Counted from the stretch's first letter, positions 1-7,302 are shown. The stretch: 15,000 bases of DNA from Penaeus vannamei (GCF_042767895.1 NC_091571.1:2053766-2068765); one strand, 5' to 3'. Translations and numbers: made by a program. Notes: a model not told the origin generated them from the sequence alone.

Positions 1-230
1 AGAGAGAGAGAGAATAAGCAAGATTTAAACGTTGATTAAATAAGCGAAATGGATAGACAGAAGAGGTGACATTTATGAATAGAAAAGCGAGATAAATATA
101 TACAATAGAGGAGATTCATAGATCGGATTTACGGGATAGACAAATAGAATAGGCAAGATTTACGCGAAGAGTAAATGAGCGAGAGTGAGAGAGACCGCCT
201 CGATAAAACGGACGAGATTTATAAACAGCT
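1..230. repeat. Degenerate A/G-rich, GATA-like repeat edge
   Basis: The window opens inside an (AG)n tract (1-13), then runs into A-rich DNA studded with gata, gatagaca and gcaagattta words. The word gcaagattta occurs at both 18 and 153, which suggests an old, decayed tandem array rather than random sequence. The copies are too diverged to define a unit by eye. No open frame of interest is present. Confidence 0.45.
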
Positions 231-505
231 AAACTCAAGATATATAATTATGATATAGACCAAGCCTACAGTAGCGAGTTATCTACAAAAAAATAAACCC
301 AAAATAGACCATGAAATCACACTCTTCCCCTTAACACTGACTGCGCCCGTGCCCCTTCGCTTCAGAGGAAAAGGAGTGGTGAGGACTTTCAAGATGACCC
401 TCAAGCAAGGAGTCACTCCGGCCTCTGTTCTCGATTAATGAGGATTTCGGAGGCGTCTCGAGGCTGTTGCTAAGCGTAATCCTGTCTGAAGTCGTTGCTT
501 GTGAT
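231..505. other. Low-repeat spacer, nothing recognised
   Basis: AT-rich at the left and balanced in composition from about 325. There is no tandem structure, no long open frame and no RNA gene that can be recognised. It separates the decayed edge repeat from the 75-80 bp triplication. Confidence 0.5.
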
Positions 506-725
506 CTTTCTCAATGATACGATTCAAGATTATTATCCCCCGTCTATTTTTATTCCGGGTTCATATCAATTTAAAACATTCATTTTCAATAATACGATTC
601 AAGATTATTATTCCACGTCTATTTTCATTACGGGTTCATATCAATTTAAAACATTATATTCATTCTCAATAATACGATTCAAGATTATTATTCCACGTCT
701 ATTTTTATTCGGGTTCATATCAATT
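506..725 (+). repeat. Minisatellite, three copies of 75-80 bp
   Basis: Three direct copies begin with tcaat(a/g)atacgattcaag at 511, 586 and 666, so the spacing is 75 and then 80 bp. The extra 5 bp is an atatt insertion at the end of copy 2. Each copy carries gattcaagattatta, a cgtctatttt block and gggttcatatcaatt. Copies 2 and 3 are closest to each other, sharing ttattccacgtctatttt where copy 1 has ttatcccccgtctatttt. Small open frames across it simply repeat the unit and are not taken as genes. Confidence 0.9.
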
Positions 726-944
726 GACTTGTGGTGTTTGATTTCCACCCGTGTTATCCTGTACGGGGATTGAGGACCTCTCGTAAGGAAAGCCTGGCTG
801 AGAACATAACCTTGACTGCCTCAGACCCGCGGGCACATAACGCCAGGAAGGCGACGAGTAAACAGGATTCCATTGGGCTGTTTACTCAATCCTCGGTAAA
901 AAGGACAGGGCGAGAAGGCGAGGGACAATCCTCCATCACTGGGG
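726..944. other. Low-repeat spacer between two minisatellites
   Basis: Balanced base composition and no internal repeat. An open frame on the + strand (731-1,066, 111 codons) crosses it, but its second half is translated 54-bp minisatellite. No domain or signal peptide is recognisable, so it is not called as a gene. Confidence 0.4.
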
Positions 945-1335
945 CTCTGCTGAATGAATCCTCTCGACTGCCGGATTTTCGAGAGTTGTTCACTTTGGCT
1001 CTATTGAATGAAAGCTTTCGGCTGTCGGTTTTTCGGGACTTGTTTCACTCTGATTCGTGTTTCTGAGGCATTTTAATTGTCGGTCTTTCGATACTTGTTT
1101 TCTTTGATACGTGTTTCTGAAAGATCTTAACTGCCGGTTTTTCGAGACTTGTTTACTTCGACTCTACTGAATGAAACCTTTTTGACTGCCGGATTTTCAG
1201 ACTTGTTTACTTTCAATCTACTGAATGAAACCTTCTGACTACCGGATTTTCGAAACCTATTCACTCTAACACGCGTCTCTGAAACCCTTTGACCGCCGGT
1301 TTTTCGAGACTCGTCCACTTCGACGCGTGTTTCAG
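945..1335. repeat. 54-bp minisatellite with AABB AABB order
   Basis: The conserved word (c/t)cgg, usually within ctgccgg(a/t)tttcgaga, recurs at 971, 1025, 1080, 1134, 1189, 1242 and 1296, with spacings of 54, 55, 54, 55, 53 and 54 bp. Between these cores the units fall into two types: A carries ctactgaatgaaacc, B carries a(t/c)(a/t)cgtgtttctgaaa-like sequence. Reading left to right the order is A A B B A A B B, so the real period is a tetramer of about 217 bp (971 to 1189 is 218, 1025 to 1242 is 217, 1080 to 1296 is 216). Because 54 is a multiple of three, both strands stay open over part of the array, and a 76-codon minus-strand frame shows an 18-residue repeat. Confidence 0.9.
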
Positions 1336-1537
1336 GCCACGGGAAGCTTTCATTCATGGCGGGTGTTGTCAGGGGGACGAGAAGGGATGAATGCGAAGGT
1401 GCGGTGGATGAAGGTCCTCGGTTCCTGGAAAGGGCCCCCGCCTTCTGACGTCACGCCACTTCGCACATTCCCGCGCCGTGTTCATTCACATACTCTCGTA
1501 ACTTCTCGCTCGGCGGTAAAGTGATAAAGAGTAGTTA
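1336..1537. other. GC-balanced spacer containing a CRE palindrome
   Basis: The stretch between two tandem arrays has mixed composition and several CpG dinucleotides, with one perfect TGACGTCA. No splice-bounded open frame or RNA gene is recognisable. Confidence 0.4.
1446..1453. promoter_or_regulatory. CRE palindrome TGACGTCA (site 1)
   Basis: A perfect 8-bp cAMP-response element, the known binding site of CREB/ATF bZIP factors. It is followed by cgc, giving TGACGTCACGC, which is the same 11 bases as the site at 7,295. Occupancy is not known. Confidence 0.35.
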
Positions 1538-1690
1538 TTCCCCCTTTTTTCAATGTTTGTAATCCAAGTTAGTAGGACGCTTATACAAACAATACACATC
1601 AACAATAAATCAAATATTTCCCTTTTTTTACAATGTTAGTAATCCACGTTAGTATGACACTTATACAAATGATACATATCGATAAATCAT
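1538..1690 (+). repeat. 80-bp tandem duplication
   Basis: Two direct copies in register: aatcca(a/c)gttagta starts at 1561 and 1641 (spacing 80). Each copy has a short C/T run, caatgtt(t/a)gt, then a(t/c)ttatacaaa(c/t)(a/g)ata and a short AT-rich tail ending in ataaatca. Differences are mostly single substitutions, plus a small insertion in the tail of copy 1. Confidence 0.9.
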
Positions 1691-1692
1691 TT

Positions 1693-1700
1693 TGACGTCA
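1693..1700. promoter_or_regulatory. CRE palindrome TGACGTCA (site 2)
   Basis: A second perfect TGACGTCA, just outside the right end of the 80-bp duplication and about 250 bp from site 1. It is followed by cac rather than cgc. Function is inferred only from the motif. Confidence 0.3.
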
Positions 1701-1914
1701 CACTAACTCGTTTTCAATCCAGATCCTCTTACACGAACGCTTCGGTTTTGTAACACGGCCCGAGTCGAACCTTCCGTATTATGTCGCGTCAGTGTGTATA
1801 CTAACCCGCCTCACCCTACGACGAGACACTCAGGAAATCCAACAAACTAACCAGAAGGTGTAGTAAACTTTCCCAATGACTGGCGCGTGGATTTTGAAGG
1901 TGGGGTGTACGCGT

Positions 1915-1970
1915 GCTTGTGTGTGTGCGTGTGTGTGCGTGTCTGAGAATGAGTGGGTGTGTCCCCGCGT
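1915..1970. repeat. Imperfect GT-rich microsatellite
   Basis: Alternating gtgtgtgcgt words run from 1918 to about 1943 and decay into tgagtgggtgtgtcc. Interruptions by C give cgtg steps. The sequence is alternating purine-pyrimidine, a type that can adopt Z-DNA under supercoiling. Confidence 0.8.
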
Positions 1971-2673
1971 GTGAAGAGGCGTTAGAGGTATGAGCGGTGG
2001 GGTCGTTGTGTGTACGTGACCCTGACTTTGCTTCGGAGAGTCCTAGAGAGTGGAAATGGGTGATGGATTATGAGGAACTGAACACGTAAGCATCGATCTG
2101 TTTTCACAATGTTATTTTTCCGCTTTCAATACGCAGGATTTTTCTTTTTTATCTTCACACTCACCTCAACCTCTGTTCCATAATTCATTCGTTTTGGGGC
2201 ATTACGGCACAACTATACATTCACACACTTACATACCCATAAATATATATTTCTTAAATCTATCAAAACCACGCAATATCGAAAACCAACTTCACTCACA
2301 AACCAAATCAGACGCTCACAAAATCACGTAAAGGCATTTTCACGCCAAACTATCGAAAATTCCCGACAGACCCAACGCCGAATCGCTACTTACACGTAAA
2401 CTTACGCAATGCCCCCACGTATGGTCGTAAACAAACGCTCGAGGTCCGACTGAAGGTCACCTCAACCTGAGATGACTTAGGCTTACCTGGCCGTCACTTC
2501 GAGAACGACAGGTGCGCTGAGAGATGTCCATGAGGAGATATAGCGGTAATTTATTCGTTATTTCTTGGTTGTCGGTTCGATTTGGGGGGAAAAAAAGGGG
2601 GAGGGGGTTCATTCAGACATTTATCTGTAGAAAACAATGTCACGGAGTTATATTGGTTGTGGATAATTACTTT
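1971..2673. other. 700-bp low-repeat, AT-leaning spacer
   Basis: Mixed sequence with AT-rich patches (about 2,100-2,290) and no tandem array. Open frames are short; the longest (2,524-2,709, 61 codons) runs into the 105-bp duplication. No RNA gene, promoter or transposon end is recognisable. Confidence 0.45.
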
Positions 2674-2892
2674 AAAAGAGTCATAAGAGGATTATTGTTT
2701 AGAGAATGAAAGAGAGGGAAGTAGCACACGCAAATGTACACATGCTGACAGACGTACATGCATATATTCTGCGTGTGTAAGAAAGTCGAAAGAAGATTAT
2801 TGTTTAGAGAGTGAAAGAGAGAGAAGTAACACACGTATATGTACACATACAGACAGACGTACATGCATATTTTATGCGTGTGGGTGTAAGAA
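2674..2892. repeat. 105-bp tandem duplication
   Basis: The word attattgtttagaga begins at 2691 and 2796, giving a 105-bp unit present twice. Each copy continues with gtgaaagaga-like purine sequence, acacacg, atgtacacat, a gacagacgtacatgcata block and gcgtgtg. Divergence is modest. Since 105 is 35 codons, the minus strand shows a 35-residue repeat (FHSLNNN occurs twice), which comes from the duplication and does not indicate a protein. Confidence 0.9.
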
Positions 2893-3182
<290 letters not shown>

Positions 3183-3302
3183 CAGGCAGATACATAGAAA
3201 AAGACAGAAAGAAAGACAGACATAGTGTCTATGTATCTGCATATATTTCTGCAGCCCTATGCTTACGCGTGCGTGGAAATGCCCGTAGCCCTATCCCTGT
3301 AT

Positions 3303-3328
3303 CCATGCGCGCGCGCGTGTGTGTACAA
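3303..3328. repeat. Short (GC)n(GT)n alternating tract
   Basis: The run gcgcgcgcgtgtgtgt is purely alternating purine-pyrimidine, the classic Z-DNA-prone type. It is short and flanked by GC-rich non-repetitive sequence. Confidence 0.7.
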
Positions 3329-3489
3329 GCGTGTGTGCCCGGGCAGGTGGGCGTGGCGGGGAGTGTTCCCGGTAAGGCCTCGCATCGACGTCCAGCGCTG
3401 CCCACTCCGCTCGTCCTGCCCTTACTGCCCGCCTCCACGCTGCCCCCTCTTGCCTCCGCTCATTCCTTCGCTACCACAGGGCCACGGCC
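3329..3489. other. GC-rich spacer
   Basis: Moderately CpG-containing sequence between the GC/GT tract and a degenerate array. Two + frames (3,026-3,496 and 3,225-3,503) and one - frame (3,229-3,438) cross it. The first begins inside the GA tract, none shows a recognisable domain, and overlap on both strands points to composition rather than coding. Confidence 0.4.
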
Positions 3490-3745
3490 TCTCTAACACA
3501 TAACTCCGGGCTGTGGCGAGTCCTCCTAACACCTACATAACGACCTGCTCCCGTCTGTCTGCTCGGAACTTCCGTCTGTGAGAACTCTGCCAGCGCTTCA
3601 CTAAACGGATGTCACTTTAGCACGTAACTTCGGGCTCTGATAACTCTGCTAATGCCTTACTCGACGTCTGCCATTGCCTTCTCTCTATCGCGTGATTTCA
3701 GGCTCTAATTAGTCTTCTAACACCTTACTGAAACTTCTAAACAGC
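3490..3745 (+). repeat. Degenerate array, four copies of ~60-68 bp
   Basis: A pattern of c(g/a)taact(t/c)cgggct(g/c)tg, then (a/g)a(a/g)ctctgct, then aa(c/t)(a/g)cctta recurs with anchors at about 3508, 3573, 3632 and 3700 (spacings 65, 59 and 68). The copies at 3573 and 3632 align best: cggaacttccgtctgtgagaa against cgtaacttcgggctctgataa. Divergence is much greater than in the other arrays, so this is an old minisatellite that is easy to miss. Confidence 0.65.
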
Positions 3746-4128
3746 CCGTCACGTGAATCGATCCTGTCGTATTCCGCCAGTTTATGTGATTCATTTGAAT
3801 ACTGAAACTTTTTTTTGGTCAGAAAAACTGTACTACTAAAAATTCATTCATGCACGCTATATGTTTTTGTTCTTATTCAGTTTTCTTGACACTCACTTCG
3901 GTATGCACTGTTGCAACATCCCACGGCATTAACATTGCACTCTCCTCTCTTCAGTAATAACAAGCAGTATTTTTACTATATTTTTTACGCTCTTTAGTAA
4001 CAACAAAGACAATTTTCTATACTTTTTGTTTACGCCGATACAAGTACATAATTTCGTTATCATTCAGAGTATAATAAATATAGCATACATATTCCCATAA
4101 AGCAGTAAATAAACTGGTAAATGAACAC

Positions 4129-4132
<4 letters not shown>
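3746..4132. other. AT-rich spacer
   Basis: AT-rich DNA with a poly-T run (3,809-3,816) and no tandem array or open frame of interest. It contains one copy of a short dispersed repeat (3,820-3,845). Confidence 0.45.
3820..3845 (+). repeat. Short dispersed repeat, copy 1
   Basis: The string actgtactactaaa (3827-3840), with cagaaaa before it and aattc after it, matches 4,578-4,602 with one substitution and one single-base length difference. About 24 matching bases of mixed composition are unlikely to be chance in 15 kb. The upstream arm that forms a hairpin at copy 2 is not conserved here. Confidence 0.65.

Positions 4133-4200
<68 letters not shown>
4133..4200. repeat. (TA)34 microsatellite
   Basis: Pure TA for 68 bp. 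It is self-complementary and able to extrude a cruciform. It lies in AT-rich surroundings with no sign of a gene. Confidence 0.98.
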
Positions 4201-4203
<3 letters not shown>

Positions 4204-4535
4204 CAAACTACGCCTTCTTCTGAAGCCCTGAAACTCCCGCAGAGGAAGAGATCTTGTACCTGCTCTCCGCTCCCACCCACCGTCGAACCATTACTGAAGC
4301 TCGTCTAATGAACCGTGCCATTATTATATCTGGTAAAATAGCATTACGGACATCTAAGAACAGTTCTTCTCTGTTCTTCCTTTCCTAAGAACTTCCTCTT
4401 GGTAACAGTAATCCTTTCTTCACACGCTGTTCCTCCGTCCATAACTCCACCCACCACCTGCAGGCGTCCGCTCCGATCTCTTCCTAAAATCCACTCCGCT
4501 GTCCCCTTCCTCCACCTCCCGGGTCTATAGAAGCA
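4201..4535. other. Low-repeat spacer
   Basis: Mixed composition with C-rich patches. A 13-bp odd palindrome (aagaac-a-gttctt, 4,356-4,368) is the only local structure seen. No open frame, RNA gene or splice pattern is convincing. Confidence 0.4.
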
Positions 4536-4538
4536 ACT

Positions 4539-4569
4539 ACGAAATTATTACCGAGTGTAATAATTTCGT
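4539..4569. other. Perfect hairpin, 12-bp stem, 7-nt loop
   Basis: acgaaattatta (4539-4550) is the exact reverse complement of taataatttcgt (4558-4569), around the loop ccgagtg. The stem is AT-rich with one C-G pair near its base. There is no T-run terminator after it and no operon context, so a bacterial-type terminator is not proposed. Confidence 0.85.
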
Positions 4570-4571
4570 GA

Positions 4572-4592
4572 TAGTACAGAAAGACTGTACTA
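4572..4592. other. Second perfect hairpin, 8-bp stem, 5-nt loop
   Basis: tagtacag (4572-4579) pairs exactly with ctgtacta (4585-4592) around aaaga. It starts two bases after the first hairpin ends. Its right arm is the conserved part of the dispersed repeat also seen at 3,827-3,840. Confidence 0.8.
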
Positions 4593-4602
4593 CTAAAATT
4601 CT
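4578..4602 (+). repeat. Short dispersed repeat, copy 2
   Basis: Matches 3,820-3,845 through actgtactactaaaa and flanking bases. It overlaps the second hairpin and directly abuts the purine block that begins at about 4,603. Confidence 0.65.
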
Positions 4603-4870
4603 ACGAAAAGGGAGAGAGAAAACGAGAAAGGAAAAGAGAATGGAACTTTTAAAAAATGGGAAAAGGGTACAGGAGATAGAAAGGGAGTAAAGGAGAGGGG
4701 GAAGGAAAAAGGAAGAGAGGATGGGACAGAAAGAGAAGGGAGAGGGGAAGGAAAGAGGAAAAAAAACTATGGATAGTAGAAAGGGAGGAAGGAATAAGGG
4801 AAATGACAAAGGAAGAGACGAAAGAAGGGGAAGAGGATAGAAAAAAAGGAGATGGAAATGGAGGTATGAG
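4603..4870 (+). repeat. Purine-rich block, copy A
   Basis: Almost every base on the + strand is A or G for about 265 bp. Words such as aaaggagagg, aggatgggacagaaag (from 4,718) and gggagagggg recur in the same order in copy B. The complement gives a Phe/Leu/Ser/Pro-rich minus-strand frame (4,537-4,911), a consequence of the pyrimidine composition and not evidence of a membrane protein. Confidence 0.8.
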
Positions 4871-5398
4871 ATTTCTTTTATGGACGTCCTTTGAGCGATA
4901 ACAAAATTCAATTATCCCCTTCTTACACCTTCAACCACGAGCCCCGACGCCAATCCACGGCATCCCAGCACCCGGCGACGACAGAAGCGACGAAAACTCA
5001 ATCCTCAAGTCAGATCCTCCATCCCACGACTTGGGTCTCCTTTCCCACGGTCAGCGCCTGAGAGCGGACGGTGGCAGCTGACGGTCAAACGACAGAGCAG
5101 GTTCACAGGTAACTGTTGTTCGTTACCTGTAGCTGATCCGCCCCCTGCTCCTGCTCCCTGACGACGACACCGAAGGCGAAGTTCCGAATGCAGTGCAGGA
5201 GGGTTCCTCGAGATGATAAATAAACGCCGCCGTACTTGGCATTTATCCATACATGTCAGCCCCCTTATAAGGCTCCGGAGTTCCGAGCGGACGACTTTCG
5301 CATTGCCAAACCGCGCCTCGAGAGCAAACAGAGGCAAGACGGGTCCAAACAACGATACCGATGTGTCTCGGCTCTTCAAATACCGATGTTAGAATAAT
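4871..5398. other. Low-repeat, GC-balanced segment
   Basis: One of the few non-repetitive segments, with mixed composition and scattered CpG. It holds a perfect 9-bp hairpin (5,105-5,130), a ccttataagg TATA-like palindrome (5,270-5,279) and a 124-codon minus-strand frame (5,005-5,379). That frame has no recognisable domain; it is rich in Arg, Leu and Gly. A real exon cannot be excluded, but nothing in the sequence supports one specifically. Confidence 0.4.
5105..5130. other. Perfect hairpin with mirrored CAGGTAAC arms
   Basis: acaggtaac (5105-5113) and gttacctgt (5122-5130) are exact reverse complements around an 8-nt loop. Each arm read on its own strand is ACAGGTAAC. This resembles a 5' splice-site consensus and also the CAGGTA family of developmental-factor sites known in insects. 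Which reading is meaningful, if any, cannot be told from sequence. Confidence 0.8.
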
Positions 5399-5450
5399 CG
5401 GAGAGAGAGAAAAAAGAAACACTACAAAGCATAGTTGATGTTGGTTCGTC

Positions 5451-5519
5451 CAGGTCTTGGTATCACAGGCTTACCACTTTGCAGATGCTATATACGGAGG
5501 TTCGATGCCCGGCAATGGT
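5451..5519 (+). other. tRNA-like relic (possible SINE head)
   Basis: ggttcgatgcc (5499-5509) matches the RNA polymerase III B-box consensus GGTTCGANNCC exactly. Forty-one bases upstream, tggtatcacag (5458-5468) resembles an A box with one or two mismatches, close to the spacing in a tRNA. The acceptor, anticodon and T stems do not pair, so this is not a working tRNA. A tRNA-derived SINE head or an eroded tRNA pseudogene fits best. No tandem tail or poly-A is seen directly downstream. A chance match remains possible. Confidence 0.3.
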
Positions 5520-6072
5520 GTATACGTATGAAAGTGTCTATATGAAATTTGTCTGTTTATGGACGCGGAATATTATGGCAGGAAATAAACAAAACAGGTT
5601 GTTGGACTTGTGAGATTCGGATTATTGCATTTTTCATTGTTTGCTTGTTTCATTCAAACTATAATTTGGGTTTACAGAATATATTGTTACATCGCATGAT
5701 AGTTTCAGATATACAAAGATATCACTACTTGCTTTTCTTTACATCATATAAAGCCACTTTCAACCAACAAAAGAAACTACACTGCAATCACAAATTACAT
5801 AAAGCACAAGAATACATACATAGAATACACGTCACATTCATAAACATATACAATCTATATCTCCCTTTCGAGATTTTGCACCGCCGACCATTACCACAAA
5901 GCAGAGTAAACAACACCCTTTGTTTGCAATTAAATGCGAAATGAATACTTAAACACCATCTCACTTACGCAACGACGAGTATTCCTCATAAGGATGGCAC
6001 TGGAGGCATCGTTACGTATGCACAGAGCATTATGTTAACAGAAACAATTTAAGGAGTAAGTAAGCAACGTAT
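5520..6072. other. AT-rich low-repeat spacer
   Basis: AT-rich DNA of mixed sequence. A 131-codon + frame (5,549-5,944) is open here; it is rich in Ile, Tyr, Asn, His and Leu as expected from AT-rich codons. It shows no domain, no convincing signal peptide and no repeat. It is the least repeat-contaminated long frame in the window, but it is not called as a gene. Confidence 0.4.
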
Positions 6073-6580
6073 ATGGTAAAGGAAAGGGGGAAAGGGAGGG
6101 AGGGAGGATGAGGGGAGAGGGGAAAGGAAGAGAGAAAGGGAGGGAGAAAGGTAGGAAGGGTGAGAGGAAAGGAGGGAGAAGGGGAGATGGGAAAGGGAGA
6201 AAGGTAAGGAGGGAGAGAGAAAGGGAGATAGAAAATGAGAAAAGAAAAGAGGATGTAACTTAAAAAAAGGAGAAGGGAAAAGAGTAAAGGAGATAGAGAG
6301 GGAAAAAAGAAGAGGAGGAAGGAGAAAAGAGAAGAGAGGATGGGACAGAAAGGGAAGAAGGGAGAGGGGGAAGGAGAGAACAAAAAGGACAAAGCAGAGA
6401 CGAGGCAAAAAGATAAACACAAGAAAAAAATACAAAAGTAGAAAAACAAACACCAAAAGCGAAAGCAGGAAACAGAAGAACAGGAGATTAGGTACGGATA
6501 GAATAGAATAAAAGGGGAAACCAAGACAGGGGAAAGAAGGAAAAAAGGACGGAGAGAGACGAAAGAGACAAAGGGAATCC
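6073..6580 (+). repeat. Purine-rich block, copy B (longer)
   Basis: About 500 bp of nearly pure A/G. The inner part (about 6,225-6,385) aligns with copy A: gagaaaagaaaagagga / taactt / aaaaaa, then agtaaaggagata, then aggatgggacagaaag (from 6,337), then gggagagggggaagga. The left half (6,075-6,225) has gaaagggaggga and aaaggtaggaggg words with no clear match in copy A. Two large minus-strand frames (164 and 196 codons, Phe/Leu/Ser/Pro) are composition effects. Confidence 0.8.
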
Positions 6581-6600
6581 CCGATAAGACAAGTGGTGGT

Positions 6601-6611
6601 CCCCCCCCCCC
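6601..6611 (+). repeat. Homopolymer C11
   Basis: Eleven consecutive C bases follow a short ggtggt. It sits at the point where the + strand changes from purine-rich blocks to GATA and then pyrimidine-rich DNA. Confidence 0.95.
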
Positions 6612-6639
6612 TCCGTGTATGTCTTCCCACCTCGCACAA

Positions 6640-6970
6640 GAAACGAATAAATATATGAATAGATGGATAAATAGATAAATAGATGTATTTAATAGATAGA
6701 TGAATAGATAAATGAATATATGAATAGATAGATAAATAGATAAATTAATGAATTGAATAGATAGACAAATAGATGAATTAATTAATCTAATTGATAGATA
6801 AATAGATAAAAAATTAACTGAATAGATAGATAAATAGATAAATTAATGAATTGAATAGATAGATAAATAGATAAATTAATTAATTTAATAGATAGACATA
6901 GATTAATTGGTTAATTTAATTGATAGATAAATAGATTTAAAAAATGAACAAAATAGATAAATAGATAAAG
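6640..6970 (+). repeat. GATA/AATA tetranucleotide array
   Basis: Repeating gatagataaatagataaat words for 330 bp, interrupted by ttaat patches. Longer words also recur: taaattaatgaattgaatag starts at 6741 and 6839 (shift 98), and taattgatagataaatag starts at 6788 and 6917 (shift 129). The array has therefore grown by segmental duplication as well as slippage. Confidence 0.9.
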
Positions 6971-7039
6971 GAAGTGTTCGAACCTTGTGCTCGGCGTTGC
7001 AGTTGCTCTTAGAAAATACAAAGATAGCCTCGTGTCTTT
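6971..7039. other. Short unique spacer
   Basis: Mixed sequence between the GATA array and the TTTG tract. No gene is recognised. Confidence 0.4.
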
Positions 7040-7140
7040 GTCTTCGTTCGTTTGTTTGTTTCCTTGTTCGTTAACTCGTTTGTTTTGTGTTTTTTGTTTA
7101 TTTTGTATGTTTTTTTTTTGTTTTGTTTATTTGTTTATTT
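7040..7140 (+). repeat. T/G-rich (TTTG/TTCG)n tract
   Basis: Imperfect ttcg, tttg and ttgt tetranucleotides with a T9 run near 7,111-7,119. A 63-codon + frame with a Phe/Leu/Val-rich start reads through it and is not taken as coding. Confidence 0.85.
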
Positions 7141-7187
7141 TGGAAGCCACGTAGACAGGGTTTCGGACATGGCGGCGGGATCCAAGC

Positions 7188-7286
7188 GGGGGGAGGAGGA
7201 GGAGGGGGTAGGGAGGGGGGGGGATAATCCTCCTGATACATAGCATGAATACTCCTCCTCCTCCACCTCCCCCCCTCTCCCCCCTC
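7188..7286. repeat. Imperfect G-run / C-run inverted repeat
   Basis: A G-rich left arm (7188-7223, gggggaggaggagg... gggggggg) faces a C-rich right arm (about 7251-7286, ctcctcctcctccacctcc... cccc) across about 27 bases that contain atacatagcatgaatact. The arms complement one another imperfectly. The left arm has several G-runs of three or more, so it could also form a G-quadruplex, with an i-motif-type run opposite. Confidence 0.7.
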
Positions 7287-7294
7287 ACCGGGAG

Positions 7295-7302
7295 TGACGT
7301 CA
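7295..7302. promoter_or_regulatory. CRE palindrome TGACGTCA (site 3)
   Basis: Perfect CRE followed by cgc, so it shares TGACGTCACGC with site 1. It lies immediately after the G/C-run palindrome and just before the C-rich minisatellite. The motif is certain; a regulatory role is inference. Confidence 0.35.

Noticed and set aside
1761..1803. Minus-strand B-box-like ggttcgactcg with upstream tagtatac, resembling a tRNA
   Set aside because: The B box has a mismatch, the spacing to the A-box-like word is about 12 bases too short, and no stems pair.
4356..4368. Odd palindrome aagaac-a-gttctt as a hormone-receptor site
   Set aside because: Half-site spacing does not match steroid-receptor elements, and a 13-bp palindrome can arise by chance in this much sequence.
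4539..4569. Hairpin as a transcription terminator
   Set aside because: No T-run follows, the stem is AT-rich, and the window is not bacterial.
5005..5379. 124-codon minus-strand frame in unique DNA
   Set aside because: No recognisable domain, promoter or splice context. Length alone is weak evidence in GC-balanced DNA.
5549..5944. 131-codon + strand frame in unique AT-rich DNA
   Set aside because: Amino-acid content follows base composition and no motif is recognised. Kept only as a note in the spacer entry.
6030..6639. Two long minus-strand Phe/Leu/Ser/Pro frames resembling membrane proteins
   Set aside because: They are the translated complement of a purine-only repeat, and two different frames look equally hydrophobic.
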